Below, piece after piece: positions 6,791 through 15,501 of a DNA stretch of 38,433 bases (position 1 is the stretch's first letter; the number at the start of each line of letters is the position of its first letter). A program made the translations under genes and the position numbers. Where the stretch lies: assembly GCA_900755065.1 (NCBI GenBank), contig CAAEFC010000025.1, positions 1 through 38,433 on the forward strand, given 5' to 3'. Under the pieces are notes generated by a model, which was not told the DNA's origin, ran no database searches, and saw only the letters and a list, made by a program, of their open reading frames with translations. The DNA comes from Bacilli bacterium. Its GTDB lineage: Bacteria > Bacillota_I > Bacilli_A > RFN20 > CAG-449.

Positions 6791-9340
6791 ATGCGTCGTT
6801 TTGCCGGTTATCTTGCCATTGTCGTCACGCTGATCCTGACGGTGGCTTTCAATATTTCCCACCAGATCGGCGATCTGAATCTCGGATTGGAATACGGAAG
6901 CGGGTATGAAGCCGTTTACCGCGTCGATTTCGAGGAAAGCAGCAAGGACATCGAGGATATCGTCAATATCGTGACGCAGCGGATCGAAGACGCCGAAGTC
7001 CGAAACGGCAACGTCGAATCCTTTTCCGACGACGACCGCGACGAACATCAGATCCGGATCAAGGCGAATTCCCAGACGGCGGAAGAATTTGAATACATTC
7101 TCCGTTCGGCGGAATCGACGGGCGAAATCACGGTTTCCGCCGTGCTCAACGAAGGCGATTACGCGGAACTGGTCGATCCGTTCGTCCGGGGAAGCGCGAC
7201 GGTGGAATGGTCGGGAAGCACGCCGTACGTTTCCGTCGATGTCAAGGATTACGATGCGTTCAATTCGTTCGTGACCGCCTGCAACGACGCGTACAAAAAA
7301 TTCGACGAAGAGTACAATACCAGCGAGGATGACAGCGAATCGACCATCGACGGCGTCATCGTCGTCTGGCTGGATAAAACGGAGACCGACAGTTATCTCG
7401 AAGCGTTTGAAAACGAAAACGAAGTGATTCAGGAGGAAGTCAAGAGCAAAATCCTATCGATCATTCCGACTTCTTACTTTCAGGTAACCAAAGACATCAA
7501 CGACAAGGTCACCAGCGCGAAATTGCTGATCGACCGGTACGACTTCGATCAGATTCAGATGGTCGGTCAGTCGGCGCATACGATCGAGAGGTTGCTGAAT
7601 TACGAGCCGCAGGATTACTCCCTGACCCGTCTTTACGTGCAGAGAGTCAGCGCGACTTACGGTAGCCAGACGTTCACCATCATGCTGATCGGACTCGGCA
7701 TCGCCGTTCTGGCCGCCGTCGTGTTCCTCATCGTCCGTTACGGTCTGGCGGGCCTGTCCGGCGGCGCATCGCTCGGACTTTCCGCCTTGCTGATTCTGAT
7801 CGTATTCAATTTCTTCGGATACACCGTCACGACGATGGTCTTCATCGCCTTTATCCTTTCGGTGATCCTCAATCTGGCGTTTTTGATTCCGCTGTTAGAG
7901 AATTTCCGCGAAGAATTATTAAAAGGAAAGAATGTCGTCAAAGCCAGTCAGGAGGCGTTCTCCTCCTCGAAATTCACCGCGTTGGACATTCTGATCTGCT
8001 CGTTGTTAGTCAACATCGTCACGATCGCGGTTTCGATCAATCAGGTCAAACTGCTTCCGATCACGCTTCTGATCGCGACGATCGTCTCCTATGTGGTCGA
8101 CCGGTTGCTGATGCGCCTCATGATGTGGTGGCTGACGCACTCAAAGGTCGGGGAAAACAAGCGGATCTACGGCGTCAAAGAAAGCGATTGCCCGGTCGTA
8201 AGCCGGGACGAAGTGCAGAAGAAATTCAACTTCATGCACAAGTACGATCCGGTCCGTCCGAATCCGGTCGGAAGAATCGGAAACGCGGTTCTGAGCATTC
8301 TGTGCGCGGCGATCATCGCGGTCTTCGCGTTCGTGCCTTCGCTGAACGCTTTCCATTACACCGACGAGTTCAATACGACGACGCGGATCGAAATCACTTC
8401 GGAAATGACGACTTCTCATCATCTCTTCGAAACGAAGAAATCCGTCGTGGACTTCTTCGAGGAACACTATCAACTTACGCCGAGTTCGGTGGAAATCAAC
8501 CTGGTGGAGAACGTCATCACCGATTCGTCCAACCGCGACGATCTGCCGACGATCGCCTATATCTCCGTCGGATTCGACAGCGTGATTTCGTTCAGTTACG
8601 AAGAATACGAAGCGCTGCAACTCAGCATCCGCGATCTGGACTACGGGGAAAACGCCGAAGTCTACATCGGCACCACCGAATCGAATATGCCGAATTACAT
8701 TCTCCGTTACAACATCTCCACGCTTTTAGTCTTCGGACTGGTCGCTTCCGCCTATTATCTGGTTCGTTTCAAAGTCAGTTACGGAATCGCGACGCTGTCG
8801 ACGGTCGTCGCTCCGGCGTTGTGGACGTTGGCGATCCTGATCGTCTCCCGGCTTCCGGCCTCGCCGCTCGTGCTGATGGGCGTGGCGTCCGGTCTCTTCA
8901 TCGGCAGTCTGATTCAGATTCCGCTGTTCAGCCGAATGAAGAAACTGACCCGCGAAAGCAAAACGCGCGCGCTGAATTTCGATCAGCGGAAAGAAATCGC
9001 CGTCGAGGCGAACCGCGAAAGCCTTCACGTCGTCGTGAAACTGGGAATCATCTCCCTGGCGGGCATACTTCTTCTGGCGTGTTTCTCTCCGGTCGAAGTG
9101 CTCAGCGTGTACATCGGAATGGCTTTGGCCTTGCTGTTCGTTCTGTTGGAATGCCTCACTTTCACTCCGGTCTATCTGGCCGTCGAAAAAGGGTTGTATT
9201 CGTTGAAAGTCAAGTGGCTTTCCAAGCGGCAGGATACCCGGAAAGAAAAGGGGAAAAAGCGCTTGAAGAAGATCAAGGAAGCCCATAAAAACGTCGGATC
9301 GGAACCGGAAGAAGCGACGATTCCGGGCATCAACGACTGA
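6791..9340 (+). CDS. secDF: SecDF fusion, divergent (lacks conserved proton-path acids)
   Basis: An 849-residue protein laid out like a SecD-SecF fusion: membrane helix 1 (about 5-24), a large extracytoplasmic domain to about 290, five helices, a cytoplasmic link, a second half starting near residue 495 (NPVGRIGNAV), a smaller extracytoplasmic domain, then five helices and a basic tail. SecDF uses proton flow to aid Sec export. The position between spoVB and recJ matches B. subtilis. It is longer than the B. subtilis protein (737) and very divergent: the GLDLxGG and GIDFTGG motifs are degraded, and the Asp expected before the conserved REEL of SecD is Ala363. A good AGGAGG precedes ATG 6791. 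Confidence 0.85.
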   Translation: MRRFAGYLAIVVTLILTVAFNISHQIGDLNLGLEYGSGYEAVYRVDFEESSKDIEDIVNIVTQRIEDAEVRNGNVESFSDDDRDEHQIRIKANSQTAEEFEYILRSAESTGEITVSAVLNEGDYAELVDPFVRGSATVEWSGSTPYVSVDVKDYDAFNSFVTACNDAYKKFDEEYNTSEDDSESTIDGVIVVWLDKTETDSYLEAFENENEVIQEEVKSKILSIIPTSYFQVTKDINDKVTSAKLLIDRYDFDQIQMVGQSAHTIERLLNYEPQDYSLTRLYVQRVSATYGSQTFTIMLIGLGIAVLAAVVFLIVRYGLAGLSGGASLGLSALLILIVFNFFGYTVTTMVFIAFILSVILNLAFLIPLLENFREELLKGKNVVKASQEAFSSSKFTALDILICSLLVNIVTIAVSINQVKLLPITLLIATIVSYVVDRLLMRLMMWWLTHSKVGENKRIYGVKESDCPVVSRDEVQKKFNFMHKYDPVRPNPVGRIGNAVLSILCAAIIAVFAFVPSLNAFHYTDEFNTTTRIEITSEMTTSHHLFETKKSVVDFFEEHYQLTPSSVEINLVENVITDSSNRDDLPTIAYISVGFDSVISFSYEEYEALQLSIRDLDYGENAEVYIGTTESNMPNYILRYNISTLLVFGLVASAYYLVRFKVSYGIATLSTVVAPALWTLAILIVSRLPASPLVLMGVASGLFIGSLIQIPLFSRMKKLTRESKTRALNFDQRKEIAVEANRESLHVVVKLGIISLAGILLLACFSPVEVLSVYIGMALALLFVLLECLTFTPVYLAVEKGLYSLKVKWLSKRQDTRKEKGKKRLKKIKEAHKNVGSEPEEATIPGIND

Positions 9341-9347
9341 ATTTTGC

Positions 9348-9372
9348 AGGTTGCGTCACGCAACCTTTTTTT
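9348..9372 (+). terminator. Rho-independent terminator after secDF
   Basis: AGGTTGCG (9348-9355), loop TCA, CGCAACCT (9359-9366) and a T-run to 9372: a perfect 8-bp stem. It ends only 12 bases before recJ, leaving no room for a separate recJ promoter, so recJ must be read through the hairpin or started inside secDF. Confidence 0.9.
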
Positions 9373-9384
9373 GAAGAGGTACCT

Positions 9385-10932
9385 ATGAATTTTGTAAATA
9401 AACTGATGAACGCGATGGGAATCACGCCGGAGGAGTTTGACCGGCTGAACGAAACAATCACGCTCGATCGGATCGAGAGTCCGGATCATTTCGAGCAGAT
9501 GGAGGTCGCTGTGGCGCGCATTGAACAGGCGATGCGTAAGAAAGAAAAGATCATGATATACGGCGATTACGACTGCGACGGCATTTGCAGCGTATCGATT
9601 CTGGTGAAGACGTTCGCCAAAAGGAATTACCCGGTCGGTTACTACATTCCGTCCCGTTACAAAGACGGTTACGGAATCAACGAGGCGTTAGTCGACGAAA
9701 TCAAAAAAAAGGGGTATTCGCTGATCATCACCGTCGATAACGGCGTTCGGCAGTTTTCGGCTCTGAAAAGGGCGAAAGACTACGGAATCGACGTCATTCT
9801 GACCGATCATCACGAGTTCGCCGACGTTTTGCCGGAGTGTTTCTGCCTGATTCACCCTTTCCGGAAAAGACAGGACCCGATGGGACAGTGCGGCGCCTAC
9901 GTCGCCTTCATGCTTTCGATCAGGTTGTTAGATAGAATCGATGAATACCTTCTTTCTCTGGCGGCGCTGGCGACGGTTTCCGACGTCATGCCGATGAACA
10001 GCCACAATCGGAACCTGGTTCGTTATGCGGTGCAGAACCGTCTTCCGGACGCGTATCCGAATCTGACCTTGCTCAGCCGTTCCGCGCCGATCGACGAGCG
10101 CGCGATGGGCTATGTCATCGCTCCGAAGATCAATGCCGTGGGAAGAGTGATGGAGGACGCTTCTCCGAATCGCGTGGTGAAATTTCTGATCAGCGAAGAC
10201 CGGAGCGAAATGCTTTCGCTGGCTTCCTTCATCGATTCCGTCAACGAGGAGCGGAAACGCCTCTGTCAGAGCGCTTATTCCAGTCTGCCCGTCGAATCGA
10301 TAGAAAAGAGCGTTCTCGTCTATTCGCTTCCTTCGCTGAAAGAAGGGCTGATCGGCCTGGTGGCCGCGCGGATATCGGCGCAGAAGAATAAACCGGTCAT
10401 CGTCTTCACTTCAAGCGAGAACGGTCTTCTCAAAGGAAGCGGGAGAAGTCTCCCCGGGTTTTCTTTGGTCGATGCTTTTGAACAGTTGTCGGATCAGATC
10501 GTCGTTTACGGCGGTCACGCCCTCGCGGGCGGTCTGACGATCCGCGAAGAGAATCTGGAATCCTTTACCTCGCGCATTCAGGAAATCGGCGAAACGGCGT
10601 GCATTCAGCCCCGATCGCGCCAAGTCATTGGCATGGAAGAAGACGATTTCACCTATGAGAACTATCTGCTTTTACGGAATCTGGGGCCGTACGGCGAGGG
10701 ATTTGAAGAGCCGTATCTTTCCTATGAATTCGATACCCGGAACCTTCGGTTCATGGGAAATCAGAAACAGCATTTCCGCGGCACGCTGAACGGAAACTGC
10801 TCGTTGGTCTGCTTCAACTACGATCCCGACAAGATCCGGAAAGAGAAAATCACGCTGATCGGACGATTAGACTTGGATAATTTCGCAGGGAATCGTAAAA
10901 TAGTATTTACCGTAACGGAAATCATGGAATAA
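9385..10932 (+). CDS. recJ: Single-stranded-DNA-specific exonuclease RecJ (short form)
   Basis: A 515-residue DHH/DHHA1 phosphoesterase of the RecJ family, a 5'-3' single-strand exonuclease in recombination and mismatch repair. Motif I is DYDCDG (61-66), the DHH triad is Asp141-His142-His143, and PKINAVGR, GLIGLVAARI and GSGRS mark the rest of the catalytic core and the DHHA1 domain. The protein covers the core and OB region but lacks the extra C-terminal domains that make B. subtilis RecJ about 786 residues. GAGG precedes ATG 9385. It is followed closely by a membrane gene 11 bases on, suggesting co-transcription. Confidence 0.9.
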   Translation: MNFVNKLMNAMGITPEEFDRLNETITLDRIESPDHFEQMEVAVARIEQAMRKKEKIMIYGDYDCDGICSVSILVKTFAKRNYPVGYYIPSRYKDGYGINEALVDEIKKKGYSLIITVDNGVRQFSALKRAKDYGIDVILTDHHEFADVLPECFCLIHPFRKRQDPMGQCGAYVAFMLSIRLLDRIDEYLLSLAALATVSDVMPMNSHNRNLVRYAVQNRLPDAYPNLTLLSRSAPIDERAMGYVIAPKINAVGRVMEDASPNRVVKFLISEDRSEMLSLASFIDSVNEERKRLCQSAYSSLPVESIEKSVLVYSLPSLKEGLIGLVAARISAQKNKPVIVFTSSENGLLKGSGRSLPGFSLVDAFEQLSDQIVVYGGHALAGGLTIREENLESFTSRIQEIGETACIQPRSRQVIGMEEDDFTYENYLLLRNLGPYGEGFEEPYLSYEFDTRNLRFMGNQKQHFRGTLNGNCSLVCFNYDPDKIRKEKITLIGRLDLDNFAGNRKIVFTVTEIME

Positions 10933-10943
10933 GGAGGAAATGT

Positions 10944-12422
10944 ATGGTCGTACAAATCGTTTTGATCGCTTTGCTCTTGGCGGTCGGACCGGCTTTCGGC
11001 ATTTACTGCGCGGTCAACCGCAGAAATTCGGTCTTCGTTCATCGCAAGGACGAAAGTCGCGTCGTTCTCGGCGGCGACGGGAAAAACCGTCTGGTCTATC
11101 TGATTCTGACCGGGCTGTATCACGCGGGTCTGATCGTTTTGCTCGTCGGCACGTGCCTGAAATGGATCGAAGGAACTTCGGTCTATCTCTGCTGGATTCT
11201 TCTGGCTCTGATCGCTTTTCTGTCGATTCAGTATCTTGCCAACGATTTCTTTTCCTTTTTGGAGTTTTCCGACGCGGATCTCGTCGAAAACAAGCCGTTC
11301 CGCAAGAAGAGACGGATCGCGTACGAAGCGATCGAGCGCACTTCCTGCGGGCAGGACCTCAATGTCGTTCTCTATCAGGGAAACGCGCTTTTGACCTATT
11401 TCTCCGCGCGGAATGAAAAAGCCGCCGAAGCGGTGGAAAAAATGCGGAGCGCCGGCATCCGTTTTGATAAGGAATTGCTTCAATTCCTGAAACTTCCGTC
11501 GGATACGGAAGAAACGGAAGCCGCCGAAAGCGAAGGGGATTCCTTGCCGGAGGAAGAAGCGAAAGGGGAAGAAAAGCCGGAATGGACAAAGACGCAGATC
11601 GAAGCCTACACCGAAATCGGGAAGGAATTCCGCGAAAACGCCCGCGTTCACCGAAGAAACGACATCGTCAAAGCCGTGCTTTTCCAGTTGGTCTGTCTGG
11701 GCGTCGTCGTCCTGCTCTGCCTCTTGTTCCGTTCGTATTTCATGGCGGTGCTTCTCCTCGTCAACGTGTACCTGGCTTACTCGAAAGTCAAGGAACTCCG
11801 CGCAAAATACGACTTTCAGGAACTGAGCGATTTTGAACTCGGAAAGAAATACGCGCATCTCAATCCGAAGGTGATCGGATACCACCGCATGAAGAACCGG
11901 GCGTTCAAGTCAACGGCGATCATGGTCGGCATTCTTCTCGCCGTCCTCATCGGATTTTCCGCCTATACGCTGGTCAGAGCCAAACCGCTTGATTATAACG
12001 ATAAGACGGAGATTCGCGGAACGCTGAAATCGATCGTCGAAGAGACCTACGTGACGATCCGGATCGACGACGATGAAAATCAGTACGCCGATTGCGCCTT
12101 CCTCGTTCCCAACGCGCTGAACGGCTATATCCAAAAAGAGCAGATGCTCAGAGAAACGATCGATCAGGAAGTGGCGATGCGCGTCGTCCTCGACGATGAC
12201 AAGAAAAACGCGACGGTCTACTATGTCCGGATCGGCGAAACCGAGTACGTCAATCAGGAAACCCTCGATGCGTATTACCGGGATTACCTGAATCAGCAAT
12301 GGATCACGCTGTACGTGACGATCGCTCTGGAAGTCGTCCTGATCGGCGGGTCGGTCGGCTATTATCTCTATAATCGCGCGGAAGAAAAGAAAGAGACGAT
12401 CGATCTTCGTAAGAGTGCCTGA
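10944..12422 (+). CDS. Multi-pass membrane protein of unknown function
   Basis: A 492-residue protein that I do not recognise. Predicted helices lie at about 2-24, 50-72, 78-98, 242-262, 264-281, 323-344 and 453-476. Between the third and fourth helix is a soluble stretch with a PH-like look (about 117-172, RRIAYEAIERTS then NGALLTYF-type strands and a helix), then an acidic linker rich in Glu (about 187-212). Residues about 346-450 form a probable extracytoplasmic beta-rich domain. AAGGAGG sits just before ATG 10944, 11 bases after recJ, so the two are likely one operon. It is followed by a terminator. No catalytic motif is visible. Confidence 0.8.
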   Translation: MVVQIVLIALLLAVGPAFGIYCAVNRRNSVFVHRKDESRVVLGGDGKNRLVYLILTGLYHAGLIVLLVGTCLKWIEGTSVYLCWILLALIAFLSIQYLANDFFSFLEFSDADLVENKPFRKKRRIAYEAIERTSCGQDLNVVLYQGNALLTYFSARNEKAAEAVEKMRSAGIRFDKELLQFLKLPSDTEETEAAESEGDSLPEEEAKGEEKPEWTKTQIEAYTEIGKEFRENARVHRRNDIVKAVLFQLVCLGVVVLLCLLFRSYFMAVLLLVNVYLAYSKVKELRAKYDFQELSDFELGKKYAHLNPKVIGYHRMKNRAFKSTAIMVGILLAVLIGFSAYTLVRAKPLDYNDKTEIRGTLKSIVEETYVTIRIDDDENQYADCAFLVPNALNGYIQKEQMLRETIDQEVAMRVVLDDDKKNATVYYVRIGETEYVNQETLDAYYRDYLNQQWITLYVTIALEVVLIGGSVGYYLYNRAEEKKETIDLRKSA

Positions 12423-12450
12423 TTCCTTTTTTGAACCGGAAAATTTATCG

Positions 12451-12495
12451 GACAGACGAAGAATCCTCTTTGGGATTCGACGCCTGTCTTTTCTT
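12451..12495 (+). terminator. Terminator hairpin after the 492-residue membrane protein gene
   Basis: GACAG (12451-12455) pairs with CTGTC (12484-12488), enclosing GAATCC/GGGATTC (12461-12466 and 12472-12478), and is followed by TTTTCTTT. It lies in a 174-base gap that otherwise holds only the GNAT promoter. Confidence 0.7.
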
Positions 12496-12537
12496 TGCCT
12501 CGACGGAAAGGAATCCGGAAAAGACGATCGGTTCCTC

Positions 12538-12567
12538 TTTTCATGACAAAGAAAGGCGTGCTATACT
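12538..12567 (+). promoter_or_regulatory. Promoter of the GNAT gene
   Basis: TTTTCA (12538-12543), an 18-base spacer and TATACT (12562-12567), with TG at 12559-12560 giving an extended -10. Confidence 0.5.
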
Positions 12568-12596
12568 TTAAACATGAATCAACGGAGGTGAACAGC

Positions 12597-13106
12597 GTGC
12601 AGATCGAAACATCGCGCTTGATGATCCGGAATTTTGAACCGGGCGACGCAGGCGATTTGCAGGAGATACTCGGCGATGACGAGGCGATGAAAAATGTGGA
12701 GCCGGCCTTTTCATTGGAAAAAACGAAGCACTTTCTCGAAGATTTCTGCATCGGAAAGGGCGGGGCGTTTGCCGTCGTCCTGAAAGGTTCTTTCAAGGTA
12801 ATCGGTTACCTGTTGTTCAAGCCGGTAGAAGAGAACGTCTACGAAATCGGCTGGATTTTCAATCGCCATTACTGGCGGAACGGATATGCGTATGAATCCT
12901 CTGCCGCGCTGATCCGTTACGGATTTCGCACTTGGGAAATTCACAAGGTCATCGCAGAGACGATCGATGAAGAAAAGTCGGTCGGTTTGATGGAAAAACT
13001 CGGTATGAAGCGCGAAGGCGTGCAACGAAAGCAGAGAAGAGATTCGGAAGGAAATCGCCGGGACCTGTATCTTTACGGGTTGCTTCAAGAGGAATCTGAG
13101 CGGTAA
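12597..13106 (+). CDS. GNAT-family N-acetyltransferase (RimJ/RimL-like)
   Basis: A 169-residue GNAT protein that transfers acetyl groups from acetyl-CoA. It begins IETSRLMIRNFEPGDAGDL, typical of the RimJ/RimL type that modifies N-termini or small molecules. The acetyl-CoA loop is WRNGYAYE, and the C-terminal part KLGMKREGVQRKQ is the usual strand-helix of this group. GTG 12597 is chosen because GGAGGTGA (12584-12591) is well placed upstream; longer in-frame starts run back through the terminator. It has its own promoter and stands alone. The substrate cannot be told. Confidence 0.85.
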   Translation: MQIETSRLMIRNFEPGDAGDLQEILGDDEAMKNVEPAFSLEKTKHFLEDFCIGKGGAFAVVLKGSFKVIGYLLFKPVEENVYEIGWIFNRHYWRNGYAYESSAALIRYGFRTWEIHKVIAETIDEEKSVGLMEKLGMKREGVQRKQRRDSEGNRRDLYLYGLLQEESER

Positions 13107-13138
13107 ACCGAAGTTTTTATTTTTGACTTATACGGGGA

Positions 13139-13166
13139 TTGACAGGCGAAGAAATCGGATTATTCT
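13139..13166 (+). promoter_or_regulatory. Sigma-A promoter of the DUF4234-like gene
   Basis: Perfect -35 TTGACA (13139-13144), a 16-base spacer and TATTCT (13161-13166), 23 bases before the start codon. Confidence 0.6.
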
Positions 13167-13189
13167 GAGGGAAGAAGGAGGAAAAGATC

Positions 13190-13537
13190 ATGAAACACCG
13201 TCGCCTGTCTTTTCTCTTTTTTATCATCGTCTTTCTCGGACATAACGGTGCCGCGGGGCTTTACCTCTGTTATTGGACGGCGTCGGTTCAAAACGGAATT
13301 CGGAGCCGAGAGAATGGAGAAATGCGCGGGGAAATCTGGGTGATTCTCGGGGTGCTGAGTCTGGGAATCGGCTTTCTTATCTGGCAATGGCGGACCTCCG
13401 CATGGATGAAAAGGCAGGGACTTCGCGACCTTCGGATTTGGACGTCGTTGCTGTCGCTTCTTCTGATCGGTCTGATCGTCAATCCGTTTCTCATTCAGAA
13501 TGAAATCAACAAGTTAATCGCCCGCGAAGCGAACTGA
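13190..13537 (+). CDS. Small three-helix membrane protein, DUF4234-like
   Basis: A 115-residue protein with helices at about 6-30, 49-68 and 82-102. The middle segment (LGVLSLGIGFLIWQWRTSAW) and the end (IQNEINKLI) resemble DUF4234 proteins, which show a TxGIYxxxW helix followed by a QxxLN tail; the first helix ends with a similar VQNGI, suggesting an internal repeat. Function is unknown. AAGGAGG (13175-13181) precedes ATG 13190 and a clear promoter lies upstream. The family link rests on pattern alone. Confidence 0.7.
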   Translation: MKHRRLSFLFFIIVFLGHNGAAGLYLCYWTASVQNGIRSRENGEMRGEIWVILGVLSLGIGFLIWQWRTSAWMKRQGLRDLRIWTSLLSLLLIGLIVNPFLIQNEINKLIAREAN

Positions 13538-13550
13538 ATCGGTGGTGACT

Positions 13551-13578
13551 TCTTATTTTCCGATCGGAAACATATATT
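13551..13578 (+). promoter_or_regulatory. Sigma-E-like promoter with a 14-bp palindrome in its spacer, upstream of spoVD
   Basis: TCTTATT (13551-13557) differs by one base from the sigma-E -35 KMATATT, and CATATATT (13571-13578) differs by one base from the -10 CATACAnT; the spacer is 13. Bases 13557-13570 are the perfect palindrome TTTCCGATCGGAAA. In B. subtilis spoVD is read by sigma-E. Caution: the -10 lies only 5 bases before the ribosome binding site AGGTGAG (13584-13590), so a transcript starting 7 bases on would be nearly leaderless. Confidence 0.45.
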
Positions 13579-13593
13579 CATTTAGGTGAGAAT

Positions 13594-15501
13594 ATGCTTC
13601 CGAATCTTTTTTTTAAACGAATCCGCGTGATCGTGCTGGTAACGGTGGTGTTAATCAGCGCCGTCCTGTTCAAACTGTCGTACAATACGATTTTTCTTTA
13701 CCAGCGCCTAAAAACCTCCGCGGAGGATTTATGGAACCGTTCGTTTCCCATCAAGGCGGAAAGAGGACGGATTCTGGACGCGAACAACAACGTTCTTGCG
13801 GATAACGAGCCGACCATTTCGATCTACGCCGTGCCGAACCAGATTGCGAACAAAGAAAGCACGGCCGAGCAACTTTCCCGCTATATCGACATGAGTTACG
13901 AAGAGATTCTTACGCGCATTTCCAAAAAGGCGAGCAGCGTTTCTTTCCACCCTGCGGGAAGAAAAATCGACTACGAAACGAGCAATCAGATCAGCAATCT
14001 GAATCTCGACGGCATCTTTCTGGTTCAGGATACATTGCGAACGTATCCGTATAAGGAATACATGGCTTCCTTGTTAGGCTTCGTCGGCATCGACAACATC
14101 GGCTTCGCCGGTTTAGAAAACTATTACGATTCGTATTTAAGCGGAAAAGACGGGACGCTTTCGTACATGATGGACGCCAAAGGGGGATTGTTCAACAATA
14201 AATTCTATACGATCGAAGCGCCGGCCGCCGGACTGTCCCTGAAACTGACGATCGATCTCAACATTCAGAACATTCTCGAACGGGAGTTGGAAAACGCGTA
14301 CCGCGAATACGAACCGAGCGAAGTCATGGGAATCGTCATGAACCCGAACAACGGGCAGATTCTGGCGATCGGAAACCGTCCGTCTTACGACAACAACCAT
14401 TATCAGGATTACGATCAGAGCGTCTACAACCGCCTGCTTCCGGTTTATTCGTCTTTCGAGCCGGGATCGACATTCAAAGTCGTGAGTTTCGCCGCGGCGA
14501 TCAACGAGGGGTTAATCGACATCGACAACGACTACTACTACGACAAGGGGTACGAAATCGTCTCCGGGCAGACGATCAAATCGTGGAAAAAAGGCGGACA
14601 CGGCTTGCAGACCTATCTCGAAGTTTTGCAGAATTCGTCCAACCCGGGCTTTGTCAACATTTCGCGGAAACTGGGAACGGAGAAGATGTACGACTATGTC
14701 GATCGCTTCGGATTTCTGGAAAAGACCGGCGTCGATATTCAAGGCGAGAACAAGGGAATTTTCTTCGCCAAAGAGAATTTCAAGGAGTTGGAATGCGCGA
14801 CTACGAGTTTCGGCCAGGGGATTTCCTGCACGCCGATTCAACTCGTCAGCGCCTTCTCGGCCTGCATCAACGGCGGCTACCTGTTCGCGCCGCGGGTCGG
14901 CAAGGCGTTCGTCAACGCGAACAACGAAACGGTTTACGAAATCGAACCCGTGATGCGAAGACAGGTCATCAGCGAAGCGACCAGCGCGACGATGCGCCGC
15001 GCTCTGGAATGCGTCGTCAGCAAAGGATCGGGGCGAAAAGCCTATGTCGACGGTCTTCGCATCGGCGGAAAGACGGGGACGGCGCAGATCAGCGAAAACG
15101 GCGTGTATAAAGACGGAAGATACATTCTTTCGTTTATCGCCGGCGCGCCGATGGACGACCCCGAAGTCGTCGTTTACTTCGCCATGCGCGAACCGACGAA
15201 CTGCATTCAGTACGGCGGCACGACGGTCGGTCCGATCATGAAGCGGATCATGAGCGATATCTTTTCCTACCTCGACATCGAGAAAGATTTCGACGGCGAG
15301 GAGCCGAAATACACCTGGATGGACGAAAAGACCTATCCGGTGGAAAACTACATCGGATTGGAAAAAGGGAAGGCCAAATCCGCGCATTTCAAATTTCAGT
15401 ACAACGGAGAAGGAGCCTACGTCATCGATCAACTTCCGCGCGTCGGCGAAATGGTCAAAGAGGGCGGCACGGTGATCCTACAATTGGGGGACAACGCATG
15501 A
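13594..15501 (+). CDS. spoVD: Stage V sporulation protein D, class B penicillin-binding protein
   Basis: A 635-residue transpeptidase: one N-terminal membrane helix (about 11-31), a PBP dimer domain, a transpeptidase domain and one C-terminal PASTA repeat. Active-site Ser292 lies in EPGSTFK, the SxN motif is SSN (348-350), and KTGTAQ starts at Lys493. Length and the single PASTA repeat fit SpoVD (646 in B. subtilis) better than PBP2B. It cross-links cortex peptidoglycan with the SEDS partner SpoVE. It heads the mur cluster just as in B. subtilis, but pbpB is not beside it. Odd: Ser330 and Ser349 stand where, by spacing, B. subtilis has the redox cysteines 332 and 351. Confidence 0.9.
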   Translation: MLPNLFFKRIRVIVLVTVVLISAVLFKLSYNTIFLYQRLKTSAEDLWNRSFPIKAERGRILDANNNVLADNEPTISIYAVPNQIANKESTAEQLSRYIDMSYEEILTRISKKASSVSFHPAGRKIDYETSNQISNLNLDGIFLVQDTLRTYPYKEYMASLLGFVGIDNIGFAGLENYYDSYLSGKDGTLSYMMDAKGGLFNNKFYTIEAPAAGLSLKLTIDLNIQNILERELENAYREYEPSEVMGIVMNPNNGQILAIGNRPSYDNNHYQDYDQSVYNRLLPVYSSFEPGSTFKVVSFAAAINEGLIDIDNDYYYDKGYEIVSGQTIKSWKKGGHGLQTYLEVLQNSSNPGFVNISRKLGTEKMYDYVDRFGFLEKTGVDIQGENKGIFFAKENFKELECATTSFGQGISCTPIQLVSAFSACINGGYLFAPRVGKAFVNANNETVYEIEPVMRRQVISEATSATMRRALECVVSKGSGRKAYVDGLRIGGKTGTAQISENGVYKDGRYILSFIAGAPMDDPEVVVYFAMREPTNCIQYGGTTVGPIMKRIMSDIFSYLDIEKDFDGEEPKYTWMDEKTYPVENYIGLEKGKAKSAHFKFQYNGEGAYVIDQLPRVGEMVKEGGTVILQLGDNA

